DNA of 64,000 bases, taken from Streptomyces sp. NBC_00659 (GTDB lineage: Bacteria; Actinomycetota; Actinomycetes; Streptomycetales; Streptomycetaceae). The notes under the pieces are model-generated. The model ran no database searches and was not told the DNA's origin. It saw nothing but the letters and a program-made list of their open reading frames with translations. The stretch is taken from contig NZ_CP109031.1 of assembly GCF_036226925.1 (NCBI RefSeq), positions 2,914,001-2,978,000 on the forward strand. Reading direction: 5' to 3'. Numbering within the stretch: position 1 is the first letter of the stretch; each line of letters begins with the position of its first letter. Shown here piece after piece: positions 25,952 to 34,929 of the stretch. The translations under genes and the position numbers were made by a program.

Positions 25952-27136
25952 GTGACCACCGCCCAGACCCAGGAGCTCGACGTCCAGCCGACGCCCCTCG
26001 CCCTGCTGCTGCTCGGCCGCCAGGCCGACCCGAAGAGCGAGCGGGGCGTGGAGTGCCCCGGCGACCTGCCCTCGCCGTCCGACCCGGACCTGGTCGAGCG
26101 GGCGCGGGCGGCCAAGGAGAAACTCGGCGACAAGGTCTTCGTGCTCGGCCACCACTACCAGCGCGACGAGGTCATCCAGTTCGCCGACGTCACGGGCGAC
26201 TCCTTCAAGCTGGCCCGCGACGCGGCGGCCCGCCCGGAGGCCGAGTACATCGTCTTCTGCGGTGTGCACTTCATGGCGGAGTCCGCCGACATCCTGACGG
26301 GCGACGCCCAGAAGGTCGTCCTGCCGGACCTCGCCGCGGGCTGCTCGATGGCCGACATGGCCACCGCCGAGCAGGTCGCCGAGTGCTGGGACGTGCTGAC
26401 CGAGGCCGGCATAGCCGAGCAGGTCGTGCCCGTCTCGTACATGAACTCGTCCGCGGACATCAAGGCGTTCACCGGCAAGCACGGCGGCACGATCTGCACG
26501 TCGTCGAACGCCCAGCGCGCCCTGGAGTGGGCCTTCGAGCAGGGGTCGCAGGTGCTGTTCCTGCCCGACCAGCACCTCGGCCGCAACACCGCCGTCCGCG
26601 ACATGGGCATGTCGCTGGACGACTGCGTGCTCTACAACCCGCACAAGCCGAACGGCGGGCTGACCGCGGAGGAGCTGCGCGGCGCGAAGATGATCCTGTG
26701 GCGCGGCCACTGCTCGGTGCACGGCCGCTTCAGCGTGGACTCGGTGAACGACGTGCGCGAGCGCATCCCGGGCGTCAACGTCCTCGTGCACCCCGAGTGC
26801 AAGAACGAGGTCGTCGCGGCGGCGGACTACGTGGGCTCCACCGAGTACATCATCAAGGCCCTGGAAGCCGCCCCGGCCGGCTCCAAGTGGGCGATCGGCA
26901 CGGAGCTGAACCTCGTACGGCGTCTCGCGAACCGGTTCGCGCCCGAGGGCAAGGAGATCGTCTTCCTCGACAAGACGGTCTGCTTCTGCTCGACGATGAA
27001 CCGCATCGACCTGCCCCACCTGGTGTGGACCCTGGAGTCCCTCGCCGAGGGCAACCTCGTCAACCGCATCGAGGTCGACAAGGAGACCGAGGCGTTCGCG
27101 AAGCTGGCGCTGGAGCGGATGCTGGCGCTGCCGTAG
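25952..27136 (+). CDS. nadA: Quinolinate synthase
   Basis: A 394-residue enzyme condensing iminoaspartate with dihydroxyacetone phosphate to quinolinate in NAD synthesis. It is the A-type with a 4Fe-4S cluster. Cluster cysteines are visible in FCGVHFMAE, HPECKNEV and TVCFCSTMNR. GHHYQRDEV and the LFLPDQHLGRNT segment are also typical. AAAGGG lies eight bases before the GTG at 25952, which is preferred to the GTG at 25943. A 14-bp hairpin follows. No nadB or nadC is next to it. Confidence 0.95.
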   Translation: MTTAQTQELDVQPTPLALLLLGRQADPKSERGVECPGDLPSPSDPDLVERARAAKEKLGDKVFVLGHHYQRDEVIQFADVTGDSFKLARDAAARPEAEYIVFCGVHFMAESADILTGDAQKVVLPDLAAGCSMADMATAEQVAECWDVLTEAGIAEQVVPVSYMNSSADIKAFTGKHGGTICTSSNAQRALEWAFEQGSQVLFLPDQHLGRNTAVRDMGMSLDDCVLYNPHKPNGGLTAEELRGAKMILWRGHCSVHGRFSVDSVNDVRERIPGVNVLVHPECKNEVVAAADYVGSTEYIIKALEAAPAGSKWAIGTELNLVRRLANRFAPEGKEIVFLDKTVCFCSTMNRIDLPHLVWTLESLAEGNLVNRIEVDKETEAFAKLALERMLALP

Positions 27137-27170
27137 ACGTGCCGCGGGCACCCACGGCGCAGTCGCACAC

Positions 27171-27204
27171 AAGGGGCGCCCCTCATGGCCGAGGGGCGCC
27201 CCTT
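27171..27204 (+). terminator. Terminator of nadA
   Basis: Perfect 14-base arms (aaggggcgcccctc / gaggggcgcccctt) around a 6-base loop, 34 bases after the nadA stop. Confidence 0.85.
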
Positions 27205-27271
27205 GCCGTCGAACCGCCGACGCCGGAGACGACGGCGACGGCGACGGCGGTTCGACGGCCGGAAAACGGCG

Positions 27272-27309
27272 GGCCCCCGCCCCGGCGCGTGAACGCCGGG
27301 GCGGGGGCC
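27272..27309 (-). terminator. Terminator of the RND exporter gene
   Basis: Perfect 16-base arms (27272-27287 and 27294-27309) with a 6-base loop just past the exporter stop. Confidence 0.8.
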
Positions 27310-27325
27310 GCTTCCTGGAACCGGA

Positions 27326-30300
27326 TCAGACTCCGGCCGGCTCCGGGGACTTGTCCTCGTCGCCCACGGAGCTCTCGCCGGACTCGGCCGGCTCGGACTC
27401 CTTCTTCAGCGACTCCCGCTTCGCCGCCTTCTTCTTCGCCCGGCGCTCCTTGCGCAGCTCGATCATCGCGTAGAGCGTCGGCACGAGCAGCAGCGTCAGC
27501 AGCGTCGAGCTGATGAGTCCGCCGATCACGACCACCGCGAGCGGCTGCGCGATGAAGCCGCCCTCACCGGTCACGCCCAGCGCCATCGGCAGCAGCGCGA
27601 AGATCGTCGCCAGCGCCGTCATCAGGATCGGGCGGAGCCGGTGCCGGCCGCCCTCGATCACGGCCTCGACCACGCCGTAGCCCTGCGCCCGGTACTGGTT
27701 GACGAGGTCGATCAGCACGATCGCGTTCGTCACCACGATGCCGATGAGCATCAGCATGCCGATCATCGCGGGGACACCCATCGGGGTGCCCGTGACGACG
27801 AGCAGGCCGATCGCGCCGGTCGCCGCGAACGGGATCGACACGAGCAGGATCAGCGGCTGGACCAGCGAGCGGAACGTCGCCACCAGCAGCATGAAGACGA
27901 TCGCGATCGCCGCGAGCATCGCCAGGCCGAGGTTCTTGAACGCGTCGCTCTGGTCCGAGGAGACACCGCCGATCGACGCCGTGGCGCCGGAGGGCAGCTT
28001 CAGCTTGGCGAGCTTCGCCGTGAGGTCGTTGCTGACCGCGCCGGTGTTGTCGCCGGTCGGCCTGGCGGTGATCGTGGCGGCCCGCTGCCCGTCGATCCGG
28101 GTCATCGAGACCGGCCCGTCGACCAGCTTCACGTCCGCGATGTCACCGAGCTTCACCGCGCCGAGCCGCAGCCCGCGCAGCTCCTGGATCGTGGTGACCG
28201 GCTCGGCGGACCTGATGACGACGTCCCGCTCGGTGTCGTCCAGGATCGCCTTGCCGCTGGTGGTTCCGCGTACCGCCTGGCCGACCGCCGCGCCGAGCGT
28301 GGCGTCGTTGAAACCGGCCGCCGCCGCCTTGGAGTTGGCCTTGACCGAGATGCGCGGCACGCTCTGCGACAGGTCGCTCGTGACGTCGGTGACGTCGTCG
28401 AGCTTCGCGACCTCGTCGCGGACCTGGCCGGCCGCCTTGCGCAGCACGTCCCCGTCCGCGGCCTTCACCACGACCTTGAGGTCCTGGCTGCCGAACCCGT
28501 CGCCGGCCGCGACCGTGATGGTGCCGGCGCCGGAGAGCTTGCCGAGCTCGCTCTCCACGCGGTCCTGGACGTCCTTCGAGGACGCGGAGTCCTCCAGCAT
28601 GATCTGGTACGACGCCTGGTTGGTGTCCGTACCGCCGCCGAAGGCCGCCATGAAGCCGGAGGAACCGATGGTGACCTGGTAGTCCTTGACGCCCTTGACG
28701 CCGTCGAGGACCTTCTCGACCTTCTTCGCCTGCGCGTCGGTCGTGGCCAGGCTGGTGCCCGGCTTCAACTGCTGCTTGACGCTGAGGACTTCCTGCTCGC
28801 CCTGGTCGAAGAAGTTCGTCTTGAGCAGGGGCGCCATACCGAAGGTGCCGACGAGGACCGCGGCCGCGATCAGCACGCTGGTCAGCCTGCGGCGGGTGGC
28901 GAAGCGCAGGACCGGGACGTAGAAGCGCTGGAGACGGCTGCGCTCCTCCTTCTCCTCGGCCTGGCGGCGGGCCTCCTCGGCGTCCGCCGGGGTGCCCTTG
29001 GGCGCGCGCAGGAACCAGTACGAGAGCACGGGGACGACCGTCAGCGAGACGAGCAGGGACGCGAGGAGCGCCGCCGTGACCGTGAGGCTGAAGGAGCCGA
29101 ACAGTTCGCCGACCATGCCGCCGGTCAGACCGATCGGCAGGAAGACGGCGACCGTGGTGAGCGTCGAGGAGGTGACCGCTCCGGCCACCTCGCGGACCGC
29201 GGTGAGGATCGCCTCCTCGCGCTCCTCGCCGTACCCGAGGTGCCGCTTGATGTTCTCCAGGACGACGATCGAGTCGTCGACGACCCGGCCGATCGCGATG
29301 GTGAGCGCGCCGAGCGTCAGCATGTTGAGCGACAGGTCACGCGTCCACAGCACGACCAGGGCCAGCACCACGGACAGCGGGATGGACACCGCGGTGACCA
29401 GCGTCGAGCGGACCGACGCCAGGAAGAGCAGGATGACCAGGACCGCGAACAGCAGGCCGAGGGCGCCCTCGGTGGTCAGCCCGTGGATGGACTTGGACAC
29501 CGCCGGGCCCTGGTCGCTGACGACGGTGATCGCCGATCCGGCGCCCAGGTCGGCGCGCAGGGCGGGGAGCTTGTCCTTGACCGCGTCGGAGATGGCGACG
29601 GCGCTGCCGTCGTGGTCCATGGTGACCATCACGGCGAGGCTCGGGCTGCCGTCGGTGCGCGTGATGGAGTCGGCCTTGGCCGGCTCCTGCTTCACGGTGG
29701 CGACGCTGCCGAGACGCACCGGCTTCTTGCCGGGCTGACCCGCGACCATCAGGTCCTGGATCTGCCCCAGCGAGGTGAAGCCGCCGCCGACCCGCACGGT
29801 GTGGTTGCTGCCGTCCTCGTCGAAGGATCCGGCCGGGACGGTCGCCCCTCCGGCCTGGAGGGCCTGGCCGAGGGCGGCCGTGGTGAGGCCGGCCTTCGCC
29901 AGCTTCTTGTCGTCGGGCGTGACGGTGACCTGGAGGTCACGCACACCGGTGACCGCGACCCGGCCGACACCGTCGATGCCGTCGAGGGCGGGGACGACCG
30001 TGCGGTCGAGCTGGTCGGCGAGGGCCTGCTGGTCCTTGCCGGAGGTGACGGCGAGGACGACGGTCGGCATGTCGTCCGTCGAACCGGCGATGACCTGCGG
30101 GTCGACGTCGTCCGGGAGCTGGGCGCGAGCCCGGTTGACGGCCTGCTGGACGTCGGCGACGAGCTGCTTGGTGTCGTTGCCGTAGTCGAAGGACGCCATG
30201 ATGACGGCGTTGCCCTCGCTCGCGGTGGAGGTGACACCGGTGATGCCGTCGACGGCTTCGAGGTTGTCCTCGATGGGCTCGACGACCTGCTTCTCGACCA

Positions 30301-30475
30301 CATCCGGAGACGCACCCTGGTACGGCGCGAGCACGGACACCATGGGCAGTTCGATGGTGGGCAGCAACTGCTGCTTGAGCTGGGGGATCGCTATCGCCCC
30401 GAAAGCGAGCGCGATGATCGACATCAGCCCGATGAGGGCCCGCTGCGCGAGGCTGAATCTGGACAGCCAGGACAT
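27326..30475 (-). CDS. RND-family efflux permease (HAE1/AcrB type)
   Basis: A 1049-residue inner-membrane pump with two repeats, each one helix, a large extracytoplasmic loop and five more helices. The start MSWLSRFSLAQRALIG, the QLLPTIELPMVSVLAPYQGASP porter entry and the LRPILMTALATIFALLPMALG segment are typical of AcrB/HAE1 proteins driven by the proton gradient. In didermic bacteria such pumps need an adaptor and outer-membrane channel. None is encoded here, as is usual for actinobacteria. The C-terminus is a charged cytoplasmic tail. It follows the two-component genes on the same strand. Confidence 0.9.
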   Translation of the reverse strand: MSWLSRFSLAQRALIGLMSIIALAFGAIAIPQLKQQLLPTIELPMVSVLAPYQGASPDVVEKQVVEPIEDNLEAVDGITGVTSTASEGNAVIMASFDYGNDTKQLVADVQQAVNRARAQLPDDVDPQVIAGSTDDMPTVVLAVTSGKDQQALADQLDRTVVPALDGIDGVGRVAVTGVRDLQVTVTPDDKKLAKAGLTTAALGQALQAGGATVPAGSFDEDGSNHTVRVGGGFTSLGQIQDLMVAGQPGKKPVRLGSVATVKQEPAKADSITRTDGSPSLAVMVTMDHDGSAVAISDAVKDKLPALRADLGAGSAITVVSDQGPAVSKSIHGLTTEGALGLLFAVLVILLFLASVRSTLVTAVSIPLSVVLALVVLWTRDLSLNMLTLGALTIAIGRVVDDSIVVLENIKRHLGYGEEREEAILTAVREVAGAVTSSTLTTVAVFLPIGLTGGMVGELFGSFSLTVTAALLASLLVSLTVVPVLSYWFLRAPKGTPADAEEARRQAEEKEERSRLQRFYVPVLRFATRRRLTSVLIAAAVLVGTFGMAPLLKTNFFDQGEQEVLSVKQQLKPGTSLATTDAQAKKVEKVLDGVKGVKDYQVTIGSSGFMAAFGGGTDTNQASYQIMLEDSASSKDVQDRVESELGKLSGAGTITVAAGDGFGSQDLKVVVKAADGDVLRKAAGQVRDEVAKLDDVTDVTSDLSQSVPRISVKANSKAAAAGFNDATLGAAVGQAVRGTTSGKAILDDTERDVVIRSAEPVTTIQELRGLRLGAVKLGDIADVKLVDGPVSMTRIDGQRAATITARPTGDNTGAVSNDLTAKLAKLKLPSGATASIGGVSSDQSDAFKNLGLAMLAAIAIVFMLLVATFRSLVQPLILLVSIPFAATGAIGLLVVTGTPMGVPAMIGMLMLIGIVVTNAIVLIDLVNQYRAQGYGVVEAVIEGGRHRLRPILMTALATIFALLPMALGVTGEGGFIAQPLAVVVIGGLISSTLLTLLLVPTLYAMIELRKERRAKKKAAKRESLKKESEPAESGESSVGDEDKSPEPAGV

Positions 30476-30631
30476 GGGTGGTGGGTCTCTCTTCTGTGGT
30501 TCGAGCGGAAGGCGGTGAACTGGGGAACGCCCCACGTCACACCTTGGGCCATGAACGGGCGACGATCCGTAGCCCCTGGGTCCATTTCCTTACCGGGAAC
30601 CTACTCCAGGCGCAGTACGCCCAGGTAACGC

Positions 30632-31309
30632 TCAGTCCACCCTCGGGCGTACCAGCCCCGACTCGTACGCGATGACCACCAGCTGAGCCCGGTCGCGGGC
30701 GCCGAGTTTGGCCATGGCCCGGTTGACGTGGGTCTTCACCGTGAGCGGACTCACTTCGAGGCGCTCGGCGATCTCGTCGTTGGAGTGGCCCGCGGCGACC
30801 TGGACGAGCACCTCGCGCTCGCGCCCGGTGAGCGCTCCGAGCCGCTCGGAGCGGGCGCCCCCGGGCCCCTCGTCGTCGCCCCGTGCGAGGAACCGCGCGA
30901 TGAGGCCCTTGGTGGCCGCCGGGGACAGCAGCGCCTCCCCGCCCGCGGCGATCCGGATGGCGTTGAGGAGTTCCTCCGGCTCGGCGCCCTTGCCGAGGAA
31001 CCCCGAGGCGCCGGCGCGCAGCGACTGCACCACGTACTCGTCGACCTCGAACGTCGTCAGCATCACGACCCGTACGTGCGCGAGGCCGGGGTCGGCGGTG
31101 ATCATCCGGGTGGCGGCGAGTCCGTCGGTGCCCGGCATCCTGATGTCCATCAGCACCACGTCGGCCCGCTCGTCCCGGGTCACCGTCACGGCCTCGGCGC
31201 CGTCGGACGCCTCCCCCACGACCTCCATGTCGGGTTCCGAGTCGACCAGCACGCGAAACGCGCTGCGCAGCAATGCCTGGTCGTCGGCGAGCACGACACG
31301 GATCGTCAT
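30632..31309 (-). CDS. NarL/FixJ-type response regulator
   Basis: A 225-residue regulator with an N-terminal receiver (acidic pair ADD, phospho-acceptor Asp about 55 in LMDIRMPG). The C-terminal LuxR-type helix-turn-helix contains LTGREREVLVQVAAGHSNDEIAERL. It overlaps its sensor kinase by four bases and lies 156 bases ahead of the RND exporter on the same strand, a likely target. Confidence 0.93.
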   Translation of the reverse strand: MTIRVVLADDQALLRSAFRVLVDSEPDMEVVGEASDGAEAVTVTRDERADVVLMDIRMPGTDGLAATRMITADPGLAHVRVVMLTTFEVDEYVVQSLRAGASGFLGKGAEPEELLNAIRIAAGGEALLSPAATKGLIARFLARGDDEGPGGARSERLGALTGREREVLVQVAAGHSNDEIAERLEVSPLTVKTHVNRAMAKLGARDRAQLVVIAYESGLVRPRVD

Positions 31310-32598
31310 ACGGGGTCCCCCAGGGCAGACGCGTGGTTCTTGACCGGAAGGATCGCATGGACGCGGAAACCGCCTCCGTAGCGGGGACCGGCCGTGCAGC
31401 TCCCGCCGATCGCGGTGACGCGTTCGCGCATGCCGAGCAGCCCGTGGCCGCCGCCCTCCTGCGGTCCGGTGTCCGGTCCGGAGCCGTGCTCGTGTCCCCG
31501 GCCGTACTCCTGTTCCGGGCTGGTGTCCTGTCCGGGGATCATGTCCCGGCCCGGGCCGTTGTCGAGGACGGTCACCTCCACCACCGGCCCGACGCGGACC
31601 ACGCTGACCTCGGCCTTCGCTCCCTGGCCCGCGTGCTTGCGCACATTGGTCAGGGCCTCCTGGATCACCCGGTACGCGGCGAGGTCGGCGGCCGCGGGCA
31701 GCACCGTGCCGGAGTCGGAACGGGCCACCTCGACGGGGAGCCCCGCGTTGCGGAAGGTGTCCGCGAGCTCGTCGAGCCGGGCCAGCCCGGGAGCGGGCTC
31801 GGTCGGGGCCTCGGGGTCGCCGGACTGACGCAGCAGGCCCACGGTGGCGCGCAGTTCGTTCAGCGCGGACCGGCTGGCCTCCCGTACGTGGGCGAGGGCC
31901 TCCTTGGCCTGGTCGGGGCGCTTGTCCATGACGTGGGCGGCGACTCCGGCCTGCACGTTGACGAGGGCGATGTGGTGGGCGACGACGTCGTGCAGATCGC
32001 GGGCGATCCGCAGCCGCTCCTCGGCGACACGGCGGCGCGCCTCCTCCTCCCGGGTGCGCTCGGCCCGCAGCGCGCGTTCCTTGATCGCGTGCACGAAGGC
32101 GCGCCGGCTGCGGACGGCGTCACCGGCCGCCGCGGCCATGCCGGTCCAGGCAAAGACGCCGAGGTTCTCCTGGGCGTACCAGGGCAACGGTCCGGCGAGC
32201 ATGGCGACCGCCGTGAGGACGGTCATGGTGAGCAGGCCGACGCGCCAGGTGGTGGGGCGGTCGGTGGCCGAGGCCACGGTGAAGAGGGCGACGACGGCGG
32301 ACATGGTGACCGGGGCGCGGGGGTCGGCGGTCACCAGCTCCACCAGAGAGACACCGACGGTCGCCGCGAGGACCTTCATCGGGGCGCTGCGGCGGAAGAC
32401 CAGGGCCGCTGCGGCGAGGACCATCAGGGCGAGGCTGAGGATGTCGGGGGTGCGGGCGCTCCAGGTCGTTCCGTCGGCGCCGTGCGCGTCGACGAAGGAG
32501 CCGGCCACCATGCTGACGAGGACGCCGGCGGCGAGGGCGGCGTCCAGGGCGAGGCGGTGGTCCCGCAGCCAGTCCCTCATACGCTCCAGAGTGCTCAT
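31306..32598 (-). CDS. Sensor histidine kinase (HisKA_3 / NarX-DesK type)
   Basis: A 430-residue membrane kinase. Five or so hydrophobic segments fill residues 18-160, with no large outer domain, so it probably senses a membrane or lipid-soluble signal. The HisKA_3 phospho-acceptor His is at about 203 (RDLHDVVAHH). An HATPase_c domain follows, with QEALTNVRKHA and a VLDNGPGR box, then a Gly/His/Glu-rich insertion before GHGLLGMRERV. The ATG at 32598 (MSTLERM) drops 32 unlikely residues. Coupled to the response regulator by a four-base overlap. Confidence 0.9.
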   Translation of the reverse strand: MSTLERMRDWLRDHRLALDAALAAGVLVSMVAGSFVDAHGADGTTWSARTPDILSLALMVLAAAALVFRRSAPMKVLAATVGVSLVELVTADPRAPVTMSAVVALFTVASATDRPTTWRVGLLTMTVLTAVAMLAGPLPWYAQENLGVFAWTGMAAAAGDAVRSRRAFVHAIKERALRAERTREEEARRRVAEERLRIARDLHDVVAHHIALVNVQAGVAAHVMDKRPDQAKEALAHVREASRSALNELRATVGLLRQSGDPEAPTEPAPGLARLDELADTFRNAGLPVEVARSDSGTVLPAAADLAAYRVIQEALTNVRKHAGQGAKAEVSVVRVGPVVEVTVLDNGPGRDMIPGQDTSPEQEYGRGHEHGSGPDTGPQEGGGHGLLGMRERVTAIGGSCTAGPRYGGGFRVHAILPVKNHASALGDPV

Positions 32599-32950
32599 CC
32601 GGTCCACGGTACGGGGCCCTGCCGGGCTGGGGACCGGCCGGTACGGCACCACTCCGCGCCCGGTCCGTCTCCCGGCCGGGGTGCGGGGTGGCACGTGCCT
32701 CCCGGCATCGCGCTCGGGTGCCGTGACGGGGCCCGGGGCCAGGGGTGGTGCCGGCGTCCCGGTGGCGCGCCGGGTTGCCGTGACGGGGGTTCGTCGGGCC
32801 CGGGGGGGTGGTGCCGGGGTCCCGGTGGCGCGTCCGGGGAACGTGACGCGGTCCGTACCGTGTGCTCCCCCGCGCCTGTGGGTCCCCGTGTCCCGGGGCT
32901 GCCGGGCCGGCGGGCTGTGTCCTCGGGCCCGGCAGCCGGTGCGGGAGCGG
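32599..32950. other. Gene-free stretch with degenerate direct repeats
   Basis: About 350 bases without a convincing gene. Between 32719 and 32850 a unit containing gtggtgccgg-gtcccggtggcgcg occurs twice, about 60 bases apart, preceded each time by tgccgtgacggg; a third partial copy ends in gtgacgcgg. It is very rich in G and may carry the kinase promoter. Confidence 0.5.
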
Positions 32951-33229
32951 TCAGCCGGGGATCAGGCCGTCGTCGCTCAGCATCTCGCGGACCTCTTCGA
33001 GCGTGGCGTCCGGAGACGGGAGGATGAGCTCCGACGGCTCCAGCGAGTCGTCGGGGAGCGGGGTCCCCGCACCGCGCACCGCGTCCAGGAGGGCCGCCAG
33101 AGTGCGGCGGAAGCCGGACTCGTCACCCCTCTCCATCTCGGTGAGCAGTTCGTTGTCCAGCTTGTTCAGGGCGGTGAGCCGGCCGTCGTCCAGCCTCACC
33201 TGCCCCTCCCCCATGATCCGTACGATCAT
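32951..33229 (-). CDS. pspAA: PspA-associated protein PspAA
   Basis: A 92-residue protein starting MIVRIMGEGQVRLDD, with LNKLDNEL and a C-terminal LEEVREMLSDDGLIPG. This matches the small PspAA partner found next to PspA in actinobacteria and archaea. It lies 29 bases after pspA on the same strand, so the two should be cotranscribed and act together in envelope-stress response. Confidence 0.85.
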   Translation of the reverse strand: MIVRIMGEGQVRLDDGRLTALNKLDNELLTEMERGDESGFRRTLAALLDAVRGAGTPLPDDSLEPSELILPSPDATLEEVREMLSDDGLIPG

Positions 33230-33258
33230 GTCGCCTCCTCAGGCATGGGCCCGCCAGG

Positions 33259-34056
33259 TCACTGCTTGTCGAAGCGCGGAGTGTCCTGCGGCTGCGACGA
33301 CGGCTGGGACTGGCCCGCGCCGCCCTCGATCGCCTGCTTCTGCGACGAGGAACCGCCGGCCAGCTCGGCCTTCATGCGCTGGAGCTCCAGTTCCACGTCC
33401 GAACCACCCGAGATCCGGTCCAGCTCGCTCTGGATGTCGTCCTTCGCCAGCCCGGACTGGTCGTCGAGGGCGCCGGAGGCGAGCAGCTCGTCGATCGCTC
33501 CGGCCCGCGCCTGGAGCTGCGCGGTCTTGTCCTCGGCACGCTGGATGGCAAGCCCCACGTCGCCCATCTCCTCGGAGATGCCGGAGAAGGCCTCACCGAT
33601 CCGGGTCTGTGCCTGGGCCGCCGTGTACGTCGCCTTGATCGTCTCCTTCTTCGTACGGAAGGCGTCGACCTTGGCCTGCAGACGCTGCGCGGCGAGGGTG
33701 AGCTTCTCCTCCTCGCCCTGGAGGGTCTGGTGCTGCGTCTCCAGGTCGGTGACCTGCTGCTGGAGCGCCGCGCGGCGGGACAGCGCCTCACGGGCGAGGT
33801 CCTCGCGGCCGAGCGCGAGGGCCTTGCGGCCCTGGTCCTCCAGCTTGGAGGACTGGTTCTGGAGCTGGTTCAGCTGCAGTTCGAGACGCTTGCGGCTGGT
33901 CGCCACGTCGGCGACACCGCGCCGGACCTTCTGGAGCAGCTCCAGCTGCTTCTGATAGGAGTAATCGAGGGTTTCGCGCGGGTCCTCGGCCCGGTCAAGG
34001 GCCTTGTTCGCCTTCGCGCGGAAGATCATCCCCATACGCTTCATGACACCGCTCAT
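33259..34056 (-). CDS. pspA: Phage shock protein A / IM30 family protein
   Basis: A 265-residue ESCRT-III-like protein, almost entirely helical coiled coil between about residues 25 and 220. The start MKRMGMIFRAKANKALDRAEDP is the amphipathic membrane-binding helix, and PRETLDYSYQKQLELLQKV is conserved. It supports damaged membranes as large oligomers. The C-terminal Ser/Gln-rich tail (about 240-265) is disordered. The ATG giving MSGVMKRMG, with GAAGGGG upstream, is preferred over a frame 26 residues longer. Confidence 0.92.
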   Translation of the reverse strand: MSGVMKRMGMIFRAKANKALDRAEDPRETLDYSYQKQLELLQKVRRGVADVATSRKRLELQLNQLQNQSSKLEDQGRKALALGREDLAREALSRRAALQQQVTDLETQHQTLQGEEEKLTLAAQRLQAKVDAFRTKKETIKATYTAAQAQTRIGEAFSGISEEMGDVGLAIQRAEDKTAQLQARAGAIDELLASGALDDQSGLAKDDIQSELDRISGGSDVELELQRMKAELAGGSSSQKQAIEGGAGQSQPSSQPQDTPRFDKQ

Positions 34057-34332
34057 GGGCTTCGCGCGCCCCCTTCTGACGGACTCCAGCTCCAGGTACT
34101 GCAACAGGACCCACAGTACGGGCCCTGCATCCATTACCGCACTGTTCGGGGACGGATGCGCTCATCCCCAAGGACGACTGCGCCCGCCACCGCTCCGGCG
34201 TAAGGAGTAGGTGGCACCCGGGGGTGTACCCCGGAGCGACGTCCCCTCTGTCCACCACAGACGCACGGTGTTGCCGGATCGTTCCCCACTCGATCGACGT
34301 CCATGCTCGCGGACCCCGTACCCTTGGGTTTT

Positions 34333-34929
34333 GTGTTCCGTAGCCGTGCGAAGGAAGAGAAGGCACCCGCCGACAAGGCGCCGGTGACCGACTCCAAAGT
34401 GACCCGTGACCCTCAGGCCCCCAAGGGCCGCCCCACGCCCAAGCGCAGTGAGGCCCAGACCCAGCGCCGCAGCGTCGCCCAGACGCCGTCGACGCGCAAG
34501 GAGGCGGCCAAGCGCCAGCGTGACGACCGGCGTGCGGCGATGGAGCGGCAGCGCCAGGCCCTGGCCAGTGGCGACGAGCGCTATCTGCCCGTGCGCGACA
34601 AGGGCAAGGTGCGCCGGTTCGCGCGTGACTACGTGGACTCGCGGCTCTGCATCGCCGAGCTCTTCCTGCCGCTGGCCGTGATCATCCTCATGCTGAGCGT
34701 GGTGCCGGTCGCCGTGCTCAAGAACGTGGCGCTGCTGCTCTGGCTGGTCGTCATCGTGATGATCGTGGTCGACTCGTTCGTCATCGCGATCCGCCTGAGG
34801 AAGCAGCTCAACGAGCGCTTCCCGGAGGAGAACACCAAGGGCGCGGTCCGTTACGCGCTGATGCGCACTCTCCAGATGCGTCGACTCCGGCTGCCGAAGC
34901 CGCAGGTCAAGCGCGGAGAGCGGCCCTGA
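34333..34929 (+). CDS. DUF3043 membrane protein
   Basis: A 198-residue protein of the actinobacterial DUF3043 family: a basic, Lys/Arg-rich N-terminal half (RPTPKRSEAQTQRR, KEAAKRQRDDRR), the conserved RYLPVRDKGKVRRFARDYVDSR block, two transmembrane helices (about 108-155) and a short basic tail. The GTG start (VFRSRAKEEK) is used instead of an ATG ten codons earlier. It has no clear ribosome site and could be leaderless. It is divergent from pspA and directly upstream of a methyltransferase. Confidence 0.82.
   Translation: MFRSRAKEEKAPADKAPVTDSKVTRDPQAPKGRPTPKRSEAQTQRRSVAQTPSTRKEAAKRQRDDRRAAMERQRQALASGDERYLPVRDKGKVRRFARDYVDSRLCIAELFLPLAVIILMLSVVPVAVLKNVALLLWLVVIVMIVVDSFVIAIRLRKQLNERFPEENTKGAVRYALMRTLQMRRLRLPKPQVKRGERP

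Noticed and set aside
27641..30628. A 995-codon open frame on the plus strand, antisense to the RND exporter
   Set aside because: Its product is a low-complexity Arg/Asp/His string typical of GC-rich shadow frames, while the minus strand encodes a complete AcrB-like pump.
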